Shown here one piece after another: positions 13,727 to 20,074 of a stretch of 23,108 bases of DNA. The number at the start of each line of letters is the position of its first letter. Within the stretch, counting starts at the first letter, position 1. The stretch spans positions 1 through 23,108 of IMG/VR virus record IMGVR_UViG_3300018083_000118; one strand, given 5' to 3'. Made by a program: the position numbers and the translations under genes. The notes under the pieces were generated by a model. It worked only from the letters and a program-made list of their open reading frames with translations. It had not been told where the DNA came from and ran no database searches. The stretch is from a virus.

Positions 13727-15254
13727 CCGATACGAAACCGACGTGGCGTGGCCGCTGCCGCAGGAGCCGACCGCAGCCGAACGCGCTGCCTTCCTGCAAT
13801 CCCGCAAGTACCGCAACGTCGGGCCGGGCAACAACAGGCTGGAGGATGTCGCCGACGCGCTGGTGCCGAAGGAGCCGTGGGAATATGGGCTGATGGCGCT
13901 GGGGCCGGGCGCAGGCCTCGCCGGTCGGGCGCTGGCGCAGCTGCCGAAGGCTGCGCGGGTGGCGCTGGGGGCTGCTGGGATCACGGCGACGGCGAGCGAG
14001 GCCGAGGCAGGCAACAAGTGGAGCAAGGCCGGTGGCGCGTCCGTCGATGCCGTCAAGTCATGGCTGCAGAAGCTGGGCTACAACCCCAGCGACGTTCCGG
14101 CCAATTGGGTGGTCCGTCACACGCCGCAGGGTCCGGTGCTGGCCGACGCTTCCGACAAAGGCGCTGGCGGCTATCACAATCTGTCCGCGCTGCGAACCGG
14201 CCTGCCGCTCGACGAGATGGGCTACAAGATCAAGGGCGCACCGGATTTCCAGCGCAACGTCAAGGACATCGCCGACTACGAGGGCGGCTACCTGATCCCG
14301 ACCGGCGTGGATCGCATGCGAGCTGGCGGCAAGCTGACGCAGATCGGCGAGACGAAGCTGCCGAAGGCGGTGCAGATGGAGGGCGGCATCGACTATCCGT
14401 GGCTGCAGATGGGCAAGAAGGTGCCGGGGCAGGCCGACGACGTGACGCGCATCTGGGCGAACCAGCAAGGCCCGGCAACCGGGATCAACCGCAAGGCGGA
14501 AGAGGTGCTGGAGAAGGGCGGGACGCCATACCTGATGCCGGTGACCGGCGCGAAGGGCATGGGCGACAGTTCGCAGCAGCTCACATCGTCGGCGCTGCAG
14601 GCGGCGCGGCAAGCCGACCTGACACCGGCTGCGATCAAAGCCATCGACGAGGCGCTGCCGGTCAAGGGCGCGAAGATCAAGGGCGATCCGGTGCGGCCCT
14701 ATCCCGGCTTCGCCAGCGACGAGCTGCCGGATTGGCTGCGCGACGTCTCAGGACCGTGGCGCAGCGCGTTCGTGAAATCATTGGACATGAAGCCGGTGAT
14801 GAAGGGCGGCGGGCCGGATATCGGTCAGGTGCGCTACGCCAACACCGATCCGCGATTGGTCAACACGCCGACCGCTGCGGGTGGCCGCATGATCGCGCAG
14901 ATGGACCCGACGCTGGGGACAGCGCCGTCGCTGCATTCCACCTATCCGGCGGCGATGCTGGGACCGCAGGGCGGCGTCGGCGGCCTGCAGGGTTCGGTGC
15001 CGTTCCACCTGATCAACCCCGACATCCACCGTGCGCTGCTGAAGGCCGGGCCTGCCGAGAAGTTCGCCAACAAGGCCGACTACTACTCGATGCTGCACAT
15101 GCCGACCGGCGTTCCGAAATATCAGAAGGTGACGCCAGAGGTGGTCGATCTGGTTTCGGAGTTTTTCCGTAAATACCCGCAGGGTTGGGCAGTCGGTGGA
15201 GCTGTTCCGCTGGCCGGTCGCGCAGCCTACGAACAAAGTGTAGGATCACAGTAA
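13719..15254 (+). CDS. Large unknown protein of the head/ejection module
   Basis: A 511-residue protein. ATG 13719 is chosen because GAGGGG lies just upstream and it overlaps the previous stop by eight bases; upstream in-frame codons fall inside the fusion gene. Residues 50-90 contain an Ala/Gly-rich hydrophobic stretch (GPGAGLAGRALAQLP, ARVALGAAGITATASEAEAG) that could insert in or contact membrane. The rest looks globular (WVVRHTPQGPVLADASDKGA, GYLIPTGVDRMRAGG, LHSTYPAAMLGPQGG, SEFFRKYPQGW). I do not recognise a family. Size and place after the portal fit an internal virion or ejection protein, which is inference only; a polyvalent-type toxin is also possible. Confidence 0.75.
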   Translation: MADRYETDVAWPLPQEPTAAERAAFLQSRKYRNVGPGNNRLEDVADALVPKEPWEYGLMALGPGAGLAGRALAQLPKAARVALGAAGITATASEAEAGNKWSKAGGASVDAVKSWLQKLGYNPSDVPANWVVRHTPQGPVLADASDKGAGGYHNLSALRTGLPLDEMGYKIKGAPDFQRNVKDIADYEGGYLIPTGVDRMRAGGKLTQIGETKLPKAVQMEGGIDYPWLQMGKKVPGQADDVTRIWANQQGPATGINRKAEEVLEKGGTPYLMPVTGAKGMGDSSQQLTSSALQAARQADLTPAAIKAIDEALPVKGAKIKGDPVRPYPGFASDELPDWLRDVSGPWRSAFVKSLDMKPVMKGGGPDIGQVRYANTDPRLVNTPTAAGGRMIAQMDPTLGTAPSLHSTYPAAMLGPQGGVGGLQGSVPFHLINPDIHRALLKAGPAEKFANKADYYSMLHMPTGVPKYQKVTPEVVDLVSEFFRKYPQGWAVGGAVPLAGRAAYEQSVGSQ

Positions 15255-15269
15255 CCAAGGGGCGATCTC

Positions 15270-15650
15270 ATGCAAGATTTCAGCACGATGGCGCAGCAGA
15301 TGCAGAACATCGCCGCGCCCGGCAAGATGCCGATGGCGACGATGCAGGGTCGCGGCCCGATTGTCGCGCCACCCGGCGGCGCTGGCGTTGCGCCTCCAAT
15401 GGCACCGGCAGGGCCTGCGGGACCGGGGCAGGACGGCGGCCAGCTGATGGCGATGATCCAGATGATCGCGCAGCAGATCGAGGAGGTCACCGGCATCCCG
15501 GCGACGCCGGAGCAAATTCAGGCAGCACTGTCACAGGTGATGCCCGGCGTGGGAGCTGGCGCTGGCGCAATGCCTCCCGGTGGCGCAGCACCGGCTCCCG
15601 GCGGCGGGGCGCAGCCGATGGTTCCTCCGCAGCTTGGCATGAAGAGGTGA
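15270..15650 (+). CDS. Pro/Gly/Met-rich low-complexity protein
   Basis: A 126-residue protein with ATG 15270 behind AAGGGG. Both ends are rich in Pro, Gly, Ala and Met (APPGGAGVAPPMAPAGPAGP; GAMPPGGAAPAPGGGAQP), around one central helix (LMAMIQMIAQQIEEVTG, then TPEQIQAALSQVMPG). It resembles the disordered tails seen on portal and scaffold-like proteins in such phages and could be a minor head component. No domain is recognised. Composition bias means that coding support comes mainly from the start signal and gene spacing. Confidence 0.65.
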   Translation: MQDFSTMAQQMQNIAAPGKMPMATMQGRGPIVAPPGGAGVAPPMAPAGPAGPGQDGGQLMAMIQMIAQQIEEVTGIPATPEQIQAALSQVMPGVGAGAGAMPPGGAAPAPGGGAQPMVPPQLGMKR

Positions 15651-15654
15651 GACG

Positions 15655-16254
15655 ATGCGCCGTTTACTTTCCGCACTGGTTCTGCTGCTCGCCGGTTTGT
15701 CTCCGGCGATGGCACAGCCGTTCCCGGCGACCGGAGTGCCGACCTACTACGGATCGGTTCTCGATTACTCGGTGCCAGCCAACGCCACCGACATCGCCTG
15801 TCTGGAGGGTGCTGCTGGCAAGGTGGTCAAACTCAACGGCGCGTTTATTTCCGGCACCGCGCTGACGGCGGCGTCGATCAACGTCACGACGATGCGGCGG
15901 ATTTCGTTGAACGTCGGCGGCACCAGCAACGAGATCAACCCGACATCCGGCAACCCGACGCACGGCGCGGCGTTGGCGAAGCTGAAATTCTGGACTGTCA
16001 GCCCGGCCACGCTTGGCAACACCGATGTGCCTCCGAAGGGCATCGTGTTCAGGCGGCTGCGCTGGGACATTGGCGCTGCGCTCAGCTCGCCGGACGCCAG
16101 CTTGGCGATGATCGCATCGCAGGCGAACAATCCGTACACCTCGCAGCCTGAAATCCGCAGCGCCACCAACGCGATCTGCATTGGGTTTGGCGGCACCGGA
16201 TCGCCAGCGGCGCTGATCAACATCAACGTGGTTTGGACGGAGACTGACAGCTAA
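15655..16254 (+). CDS. Exported beta-rich protein with signal peptide
   Basis: A 199-residue protein, ATG 15655 with GAGGTGAG a few bases upstream. Residues 1-20 (MRRLLSALVLLLAGLSPAMA) are a textbook Sec signal peptide with an AMA cleavage site before QPF. The mature part is strand-rich with many Ser/Thr/Asn/Gly residues (SGTALTAASINVTTMRR, ISLNVGGTSNEINPTSGN, INVVWTETDS), resembling a beta-sandwich like head-fibre or decoration domains. A signal peptide on a gene inside a head module is odd. It may act in the periplasm or on the cell surface, for example in exclusion or release, or the hydrophobic segment may serve another purpose. Family not recognised. Confidence 0.75.
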   Translation: MRRLLSALVLLLAGLSPAMAQPFPATGVPTYYGSVLDYSVPANATDIACLEGAAGKVVKLNGAFISGTALTAASINVTTMRRISLNVGGTSNEINPTSGNPTHGAALAKLKFWTVSPATLGNTDVPPKGIVFRRLRWDIGAALSSPDASLAMIASQANNPYTSQPEIRSATNAICIGFGGTGSPAALININVVWTETDS

Positions 16255-16265
16255 CGGAGGCGGCT

Positions 16266-16475
16266 ATGATCGGCTCACTGGTTTCTCTGGTCGTCTACCT
16301 ATTGGTGGTCGGCCTGATCGTCTGGCTGCTGCTCTGGCTGATCGACTACATCCCGGTGCCGGAGCCGTTCGCTCGCGTCGCCAAGATCATCATCATGGTG
16401 GTGGCTGTGCTGATCGTCATCTTCGTGCTGCTCGGCCTGATCGGCGAGGCACCGTCACTCAGGCTACCGCGCTAG
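16266..16475 (+). CDS. Small two-helix membrane protein
   Basis: A 69-residue protein with ATG 16266 behind GGAGG. It has two membrane segments, about residues 4-26 and 38-60, joined by a short loop DYIPVPEPFARVAK, and a short polar end. It resembles the Thivi_2564-type family of small membrane proteins found in bacteria and phages, and a two-helix holin is possible. No endolysin lies next to it, so a lysis role cannot be claimed. Its TAG stop shares the four bases CTAG with the stop of the convergent gene on the other strand. Confidence 0.72.
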   Translation: MIGSLVSLVVYLLVVGLIVWLLLWLIDYIPVPEPFARVAKIIIMVVAVLIVIFVLLGLIGEAPSLRLPR

Positions 16476-16762
16476 CGTTTTCCTCTGAGGATTTCGGAGA
16501 CGCGCCCACCGTTGCGGAGGCCGACCTGTTCGGCGATCTGATGCATGGTCATCTCGGTTTCCGCGAGATCGATCACCGCCTCCCGCATGTCGGAGCTGAT
16601 GAACTCCATCTCCATTGGGGCGCGGCGAACCGGCGAGGCCCGCACCGTCAGTGCCTCCGCCTTGCGGCTGAGATCGTGCGCCTCGTCGATCAGCGCCATC
16701 GCCTCCAGCATCTTGCTGCGTGATCGCGCCATCAACACTCTTGCCCTCGCCATGTCACTCAT
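16472..16762 (-). CDS. Small helix-turn-helix protein
   Basis: A 96-residue protein, last gene of the leftward module, with ATG 16762 behind AGGAGG. Residues 1-40 are an alpha-helical charged segment (ARSRSKMLEAMALIDEAHDL). Residues 59-95 look like a helix-turn-helix (MREAVIDLAETEMTMHQIAE, then QVGLRNGGRVSEILRGKR): the 'IAEQVGL....RVSEIL' stretch is typical of a recognition region. It could be a regulator of the module or of the phage, and is an alternative candidate for binding the CCATAT palindrome. It converges on the rightward membrane-protein gene, sharing CTAG with its stop. Confidence 0.72.
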   Translation of the reverse strand: MSDMARARVLMARSRSKMLEAMALIDEAHDLSRKAEALTVRASPVRRAPMEMEFISSDMREAVIDLAETEMTMHQIAEQVGLRNGGRVSEILRGKR

Positions 16763-16845
16763 GTGTATCCTCCTGTTTGGCGCGTCGCGGCTGTCGGGAC
16801 ATTAACTAGACCTCGTATCCCCATGTACTTGTCGGTCGCGGCGCG

Positions 16846-16968
16846 CTACTGCCGTCGTCTGCAGCCACCTATAAAGCAGGCCAGCCAGCGCCAGCGGTAC
16901 GGTCCGTGCCAGACGTGGGGTTCGTAGGACACCCACCAGCCCAGCTCGTTCTGCATCACCAGCCGCAT
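16846..16968 (-). CDS. 40-residue Trp-rich peptide
   Basis: ATG 16968 overlaps the stop of the upstream gene (TGATG on the minus strand). The product MRLVMQNELGWWVSYEPHVW then HGPYRWRWLACFIGGCRRRQ carries five tryptophans and a basic end. The coupling and codon pattern suggest a real gene, but it is short and unlike anything I can name. Confidence 0.5.
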   Translation of the reverse strand: MRLVMQNELGWWVSYEPHVWHGPYRWRWLACFIGGCRRRQ

Positions 16969-17207
16969 CACTGGCTCTCCAGCCGCTGGATTTCCTTGCG
17001 GACGGCGATCCACGCCTCGCGCAGCTCGTCGTTTCGCCAGCCGGTTTCGTTGGCATGCAAGCCGCCGTCGCGAAAATAGATCGCATCAGCGGCGATCTCA
17101 AGCACGGCGAGCCACGGCTCGCGATCCATCTGCCTTGGGATGATCTCGCGGATTTCAGCGTTGATGCGCTTCAGCTTCGCGCTTCTGATGCCGGTGCGTA
17201 GTATCAT
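16968..17207 (-). CDS. 79-residue helical unknown protein
   Basis: ATG 17207 overlaps the upstream stop (ATGA) and has AGGGGAC nearby. The product starts MILRTGIRSAKLKRINAEIR and contains REPWLAVLEIAADAIYFRDG and DELREAWIAVRKEIQRLE. It is a charged, mostly helical soluble protein, typical of small phage early proteins, and is not recognised. It belongs to the leftward chain with overlaps on both sides. Confidence 0.72.
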   Translation of the reverse strand: MILRTGIRSAKLKRINAEIREIIPRQMDREPWLAVLEIAADAIYFRDGGLHANETGWRNDELREAWIAVRKEIQRLESQ

Positions 17208-17416
17208 GGCCGTTGTCCCCTAATGGCGCGGCGCACCTGTGCGATCATGTTCTTGTGAGCGGTGTTTAGGTTGTTTCGTCGCGAACGTCCTTTTGGCAGG
17301 ACGCCTGCGAGCTGGTTGCCGACGTAGATTTTGTGGTGGCGCGTCCCATCTTCTATCCGCCACGGCAGGCCGCAGCCGTTTAGTAGTTCTTCTAGGTCGC
17401 CGGGCAGGAACCTCAC
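17204..17416 (-). CDS. HicA-like small phage protein
   Basis: A 70-residue protein. GTG 17416 is preferred because it overlaps the upstream stop (GTGA) and gives MRFLPGDLEELLNGCGLPW; GTG 17428 is possible and adds four residues. The remainder, WRIEDGTRHHKIYVGNQLAG, VLPKG, then NTAHKNMIAQVRRAIRG, has the alpha-beta-beta-beta-alpha look of the HicA/dsRBD-like fold common in phages: a helix, a 'G.RH.KI.V' strand pair, and a final basic helix. HicA toxins are ribosome-dependent mRNA interferases with a catalytic histidine. Here H31/H32 could play that part, but phage copies without HicB are usually of unknown function and no HicB partner is adjacent. Confidence 0.72.
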   Translation of the reverse strand: MRFLPGDLEELLNGCGLPWRIEDGTRHHKIYVGNQLAGVLPKGRSRRNNLNTAHKNMIAQVRRAIRGQRP

Positions 17417-17622
17417 GACGACACCCACTGGCAGTCGTCGAGCAGCACCTTGATGGTCTTGCCGGATTTATCCAGCTTGACGTGGGCGATCTGCGCTTCA
17501 GCGACGGTGGCGAGGCCGCGCTGTTTACCGGCTGGCCGCTTGGTCGTCTTGATCAAGACGCCGTAGCGGTCGCCCATCATCCACCTGTCGGTGTAGACGG
17601 GGATTTGAACGCGGATCGTCAT
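17413..17622 (-). CDS. 69-residue beta-rich unknown protein
   Basis: ATG 17622 is preceded by AGGAGGAG and overlaps the upstream stop (ATGA). The product starts MTIRVQIPVYTDRWMMGDRY, runs through GVLIKTTKRPAGKQRG and ends HVKLDKSGKTIKVLLDDCQW. It alternates hydrophobic and polar residues as small beta-barrels do. No family is recognised. The strong RBS and tight coupling make it a confident gene. Confidence 0.75.
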   Translation of the reverse strand: MTIRVQIPVYTDRWMMGDRYGVLIKTTKRPAGKQRGLATVAEAQIAHVKLDKSGKTIKVLLDDCQWVSS

Positions 17623-17858
17623 TGCTGCTCCTCCTTCTGCGGCGTCGGCCAAGTCACGCCAAGTTCCTTTTTCCACTCGAAACAGATGCAATCGCCGCCG
17701 TCGGTGATGATGACGCGATCCACGAACCCAAGCACTGAGTGAGGACCGCAGGCGAGACGGTGCGATGCCTTGACGGCATCCAGCTCGCCGACGAAGCGCA
17801 GCTCCTCGTGCTGGCCGCCGTCGCGATCCCACCAGTAGACTGAAAATTCGTCGGTCAT
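17619..17858 (-). CDS. 79-residue unknown protein
   Basis: ATG 17858 overlaps the stop of the upstream membrane peptide (ATGA); ATG 17870 is in frame but lies inside that peptide's gene. The product begins MTDEFSVYWWDRDGGQHEEL and continues through a helix ELDAVKASHRLACG to strands DRVIITDGGDCICFEWKKEL. The layout suggests a small alpha/beta protein. No family is recognised. It is followed by a coupled gene. Confidence 0.72.
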   Translation of the reverse strand: MTDEFSVYWWDRDGGQHEELRFVGELDAVKASHRLACGPHSVLGFVDRVIITDGGDCICFEWKKELGVTWPTPQKEEQQ

Positions 17859-17920
17859 GTTTCCGCCCATGCAATCACCAAGAGGCACCACAAGATCAGG
17901 ATGAAGCCGATCAATTCCAT
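17855..17920 (-). CDS. 21-residue membrane peptide
   Basis: ATG 17920 overlaps the upstream stop (TGATG), and its own TGA overlaps the next ATG (ATGA). The product starts MELIGFILILWCLLVIAW and ends AET: a single membrane helix and nothing else. GGAG is present about eight bases before the start. With overlaps at both ends it fits the module's pattern exactly, which is the main reason for calling so short a frame. Confidence 0.55.
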   Translation of the reverse strand: MELIGFILILWCLLVIAWAET

Positions 17921-18300
17921 CACGTTCCACTCCGCGTGATGCCCGATCCAGCCAGCTCCATGAAGCCGGGCGGGATGGCTGCAGCCTCGACAGCGACCAG
18001 TGCGTCAAACACCGCCTTGGTGCGCCGCTCGACTAGGTTGCGATCAGCGTTGGGGGATATTTCAGCGACGATGTTTTCTAGGATGTTGGTTTTTGTCTCC
18101 CAGCCATCACCCCAATCCCCACTGTGGGAAACCGTTTCCTCAGTGAACACCTTGCCGACAAACTTGCCGGTGGATGTTGACACCCACTCAACCTGTTTGC
18201 GTCGGCCCATGATGCCGGTAGACATTTTGTAGCCTCGGCTTTTTCTGCTGACGGTCGTGCTTACAACCTCAGTCACCGAGAATTTTAGCTGCGTATTCAT
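17920..18300 (-). CDS. 126-residue unknown protein
   Basis: ATG 18300 has GAGGGAA upstream; an earlier in-frame start at 18426 would run through the neighbouring gene. The N-terminal part is strand-rich (LKFSVTEVVSTTVSRKSRGY, EWVSTSTGKFVGKVFTEET), then comes GDWGDGWETKTNILENIVAE and a helical C-terminus (NLVERRTKAVFDALVAVEAA). It is soluble, with no recognised domain. It is the second gene behind operator site D and overlaps the start of the 21-residue membrane peptide. Confidence 0.75.
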   Translation of the reverse strand: MNTQLKFSVTEVVSTTVSRKSRGYKMSTGIMGRRKQVEWVSTSTGKFVGKVFTEETVSHSGDWGDGWETKTNILENIVAEISPNADRNLVERRTKAVFDALVAVEAAAIPPGFMELAGSGITRSGT

Positions 18301-18310
18301 GGCCGTTCCC

Positions 18311-18493
18311 TCACAAATCCCATGCTTCGATATCGTTGATCCGCCAATCGATTGCCTCTTCAGCGACGTCGATCTTGCGGCAGGCGGCGCGGAATGCGCC
18401 GATGTCCCTAGTTGCGGTGAAATCATCGACGATATGAGCGGGGATACTCATCGCCTCGACCTCAACTCCGACTTGGTGCCAGTTCGTTTTCAT
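18311..18493 (-). CDS. 60-residue acidic protein, first of leftward module
   Basis: ATG 18493 is chosen over ATG 18508, since the latter lies inside the operator palindrome; GGGAG is about seven bases upstream of 18493. The product starts MKTNWHQVGVEVEAMSIPAH and continues FRAACRKIDVAEEAIDWRIN with an acidic end. It is probably a small helical protein, function unknown. It is the promoter-proximal gene of the leftward chain controlled by site D. Confidence 0.68.
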   Translation of the reverse strand: MKTNWHQVGVEVEAMSIPAHIVDDFTATRDIGAFRAACRKIDVAEEAIDWRINDIEAWDL

Positions 18494-18504
18494 ACCCTCT
18501 TCTC

Positions 18505-18540
18505 CCATATCGCATGGAAGCCGTCAACCATTAAATATGG
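18505..18540 (-). promoter_or_regulatory. Site D: double palindrome flanking TTGAC
   Basis: On the minus strand, CCATATTTAATGG (18540-18528), TTGACGG (18527-18521) and CCATGCGATATGG (18517-18505) follow in order. Two imperfect copies of the CCATAT element thus sit on either side of one TTGAC box, 23 bp centre to centre, or about two helical turns. It points into the leftward module. A second possible leftward promoter, TTGAGA with a 17-bp spacer to CATATT, ends in the upstream copy. The arrangement fits cooperative repressor binding. Confidence 0.65.
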
Positions 18541-18651
18541 GGCCGCCGTTTCCCTCTCTCAACATACTCAGTCCCTTCTGGTTGACTGTTCTAAGAGGCT
18601 AGTCGGCGTGGTGGGCGAGGGTTCAAGAGGCCACACCCCCCTTACCCCCAT

Positions 18652-18669
18652 TCAGGAAAATGTTCCTGA
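18652..18669 (+). other. Perfect 7-bp hairpin
   Basis: TCAGGAA and TTCCTGA pair around the tetraloop AATG. It lies in the non-coding gap; the role is unknown. Confidence 0.4.
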
Positions 18670-18886
18670 CTGGAAGGTAGGGAGATGGGCCTGACGGTCG
18701 TCGCGGAGCCGCGATGGGACTGTCGGCCTGACCGGCGTTTTGCTGCCACGGCATCCGGTCGGGAGAACTAAATCCCCTACACCTGACGTGTAATCCGGTC
18801 GCTGGCGGCTGGGGATTGATGCGGAGGCCTGCGGTTGCTATTTTGGCCTCAACATCCTCGCCTTCCCGCCGGAGGGTCTGGATCAG

Positions 18887-18919
18887 AAGGGCGGCCTCTT
18901 TCGAACAGGGGCCGCCTTT
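18887..18919 (+). terminator. Terminator-like hairpin in non-coding gap
   Basis: AAGGGCGGCC (18887-18896) pairs with GGCCGCCTTT (18910-18919), with one G-T wobble and a 13-base loop. The stem ends in TTTC on the plus strand. If a rightward small RNA starts in the gap, this would be its end. Confidence 0.5.
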
Positions 18920-18964
18920 CGCACGTCAAAGCTATGTCAGCTCGATGACATCTGTCCAGCCACA

Positions 18965-19012
18965 AGATGTAGTGGGTGTGGATGCACCGACCTACCAGAT
19001 GTAGTAGGTCGG
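18965..19012. repeat. Direct repeat AGATGTAGTRGGT with hairpin
   Basis: AGATGTAGTGGGT (18965-18977) and AGATGTAGTAGGT (18997-19009) are 12 of 13 identical and start 32 bases apart. The second copy is part of a perfect 9-bp hairpin, CCGACCTAC / GTAGGTCGG (18987-18995 and 19004-19012), with an eight-base loop. It could be a protein-binding or RNA element. Confidence 0.5.
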
Positions 19013-19099
19013 TCACCGAACATAGAAACCAAACGGAACCCGGTGCGTTCTGATTGTGGCTGGGCGGCTCTATCACCCCTTGGGCGGCTTCAGCTAAGT

Positions 19100-19132
19100 C
19101 GTGGCCGGGCGGCCTGCGCTGCTCCGGCCACG
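19100..19132. other. 9-bp perfect hairpin
   Basis: CGTGGCCGG (19100-19108) and CCGGCCACG (19124-19132) pair perfectly around a 15-base loop, just beside the terminator at 19141. Confidence 0.4.
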
Positions 19133-19140
19133 CACGAATA

Positions 19141-19168
19141 AACCCGCCGGGATCGCGCCCGGCGGGTT
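19141..19168 (-). terminator. Intrinsic terminator of the DUF932 gene
   Basis: AACCCGCCGGG and CCCGGCGGGTT form a perfect 11-bp stem with a six-base loop, 30 bases past the stop of the leftward DUF932 gene. On the minus strand the stem ends in GGGTTTATTC, giving a short T-tract. The plus side reads GGGTTCTCTTT, so it may work in both directions. Confidence 0.8.
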
Positions 19169-19198
19169 CTCTTTGGTATCGGAAACCTATCCGAAGGT

Positions 19199-20074
19199 TT
19201 AGGCGGCGATCTTCACCCCCCGCAGCTCCGCCATCGCGTTCGTCAGCGTGAACAGCGCCTTGTTCAGGTTGACGTTGCTATCCACGCCCTTGATCTGGCG
19301 AGTGGTCGAACGGCGGATCACGCCGTTGTCGTTGGTGCGGCGACCCTGCAGGCCACCCTTGATCGCGTTTTCCTGAACGCGATTGAAGGTCGTCCAGAGA
19401 TCGTTGGAACGATCCTCCCAGCGGCGCGGCTGCAGCAGCTGCTCCGGCGCGATGGCAGACACCGGGGCCTCGCCCTCGATCTGCTCACCGAAGCGGATTT
19501 GGTGAGCGGCGTTCGCGTAGATCATCTGCTCCTCGCCGTTGAGCTGGATCGACGACCACGCCTCCGGTGCAGCCAGCGCCTTGCGGCTCTGGTCGATCAC
19601 CGAGAACGTGCCCTCGATCACCTTGGCGGCGACGTCCTTGCCGGAGTGACGGACCTTGAAGCTGGACAGCGTGTTGAGCCACGCCACCATGCTGTTGAGG
19701 CAGTTGATGCGGAAGAGAGCCGACATCAGGTCGTAGGCCCCGGTGCCGTCGTTGGCGTTCTTCAGCATCATCTCCGGCACGGTGTCGCCGGTCTTGAACG
19801 TCACCGTCTCGTCGAGCTGACGAATGCGGAGCAGATGTTTGGTGAACAGCTTGCGATCCGGCAAGCGGGTGAGAGACTGCGAAGCGCCGACGACGCTGAA
19901 GCCTTCCTTCGCCAAGCCGCGCACGACCTCGATGGTCGGGATCGGCATGAACTTTTCCGAACGCGATTGATGCGCCGTCGTTGCAAACACCGACGGGGCG
20001 AGCTGAAACAACTCGTCCTCAGTGAGAGCGCGGGCGGTGCCATCGAAGCGAGCGGTGTTTGTGTAGACGGTCAT
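19199..20074 (-). CDS. DUF932-family protein
   Basis: A 291-residue leftward gene with ATG 20074 behind AAGGACT. The layout fits DUF932: an N-terminal part LTEDELFQLAPSVFATTAHQ, then SEKFMPIPTIEVVRGLAKEG, FSVVGASQS, TKHLLRIRQLDETVTFKTGD and PEMMLKNANDGTGAYDLMSA, with later IEGTFSVIDQSRKALAAPEA. DUF932 proteins are widespread on phages and plasmids, usually in early or maintenance regions. The biochemical role is not established. It has its own element-type promoter (site E) and its own terminator, so it is a single-gene unit lying between the two parts of the structural region, in the opposite direction to both. Confidence 0.88.
   Translation of the reverse strand: MTVYTNTARFDGTARALTEDELFQLAPSVFATTAHQSRSEKFMPIPTIEVVRGLAKEGFSVVGASQSLTRLPDRKLFTKHLLRIRQLDETVTFKTGDTVPEMMLKNANDGTGAYDLMSALFRINCLNSMVAWLNTLSSFKVRHSGKDVAAKVIEGTFSVIDQSRKALAAPEAWSSIQLNGEEQMIYANAAHQIRFGEQIEGEAPVSAIAPEQLLQPRRWEDRSNDLWTTFNRVQENAIKGGLQGRRTNDNGVIRRSTTRQIKGVDSNVNLNKALFTLTNAMAELRGVKIAA

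Larger units (their letters stand above)
18541..19140. other. Non-coding, hairpin-rich gap
   Basis: About 600 bases between the leftward module and the DUF932 gene show no gene that I trust; short open frames on both strands have biased composition and no ribosome-binding sites. Visible structures include TCAGGAA-AATG-TTCCTGA (18652-18669), a terminator-like hairpin at 18887-18919, a 9-bp hairpin at 18987-19012, a direct repeat AGATGTAGTRGGT (18965 and 18997), ATCCGGTCG repeated near 18750 and 18792, and CGTGGCCGG/CCGGCCACG (19100-19132). It may carry a small RNA or be a control region. No tRNA fold was found. Confidence 0.5.

Noticed and set aside
12680-14056. 458-codon minus-strand frame opposite the effector cassette
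   Set aside because: Shadow of the ParB-ART fusion and following gene, with low-complexity composition and no start signal.
13748-15172. 474-codon plus-strand frame overlapping the 511-residue gene
   Set aside because: Gly/Arg/Ala-rich frame-shifted reading of a convincing gene; no independent start signal.
16759-16824. Possible 21-residue leftward peptide whose stop overlaps the HTH gene start
   Set aside because: The ATGA overlap fits the module's style, but there is no ribosome-binding site and the product has no clear character.
18610-18650. GGTTCAAG resembling a tRNA T-loop
   Set aside because: The flanking bases do not pair as a T-stem, and no acceptor, D or anticodon arm can be built.
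18816-19076. Short frames of 62 and 75 codons on the two strands of the non-coding gap
   Set aside because: They lack ribosome-binding sites, overlap hairpins and repeats, and show no domain-like pattern.
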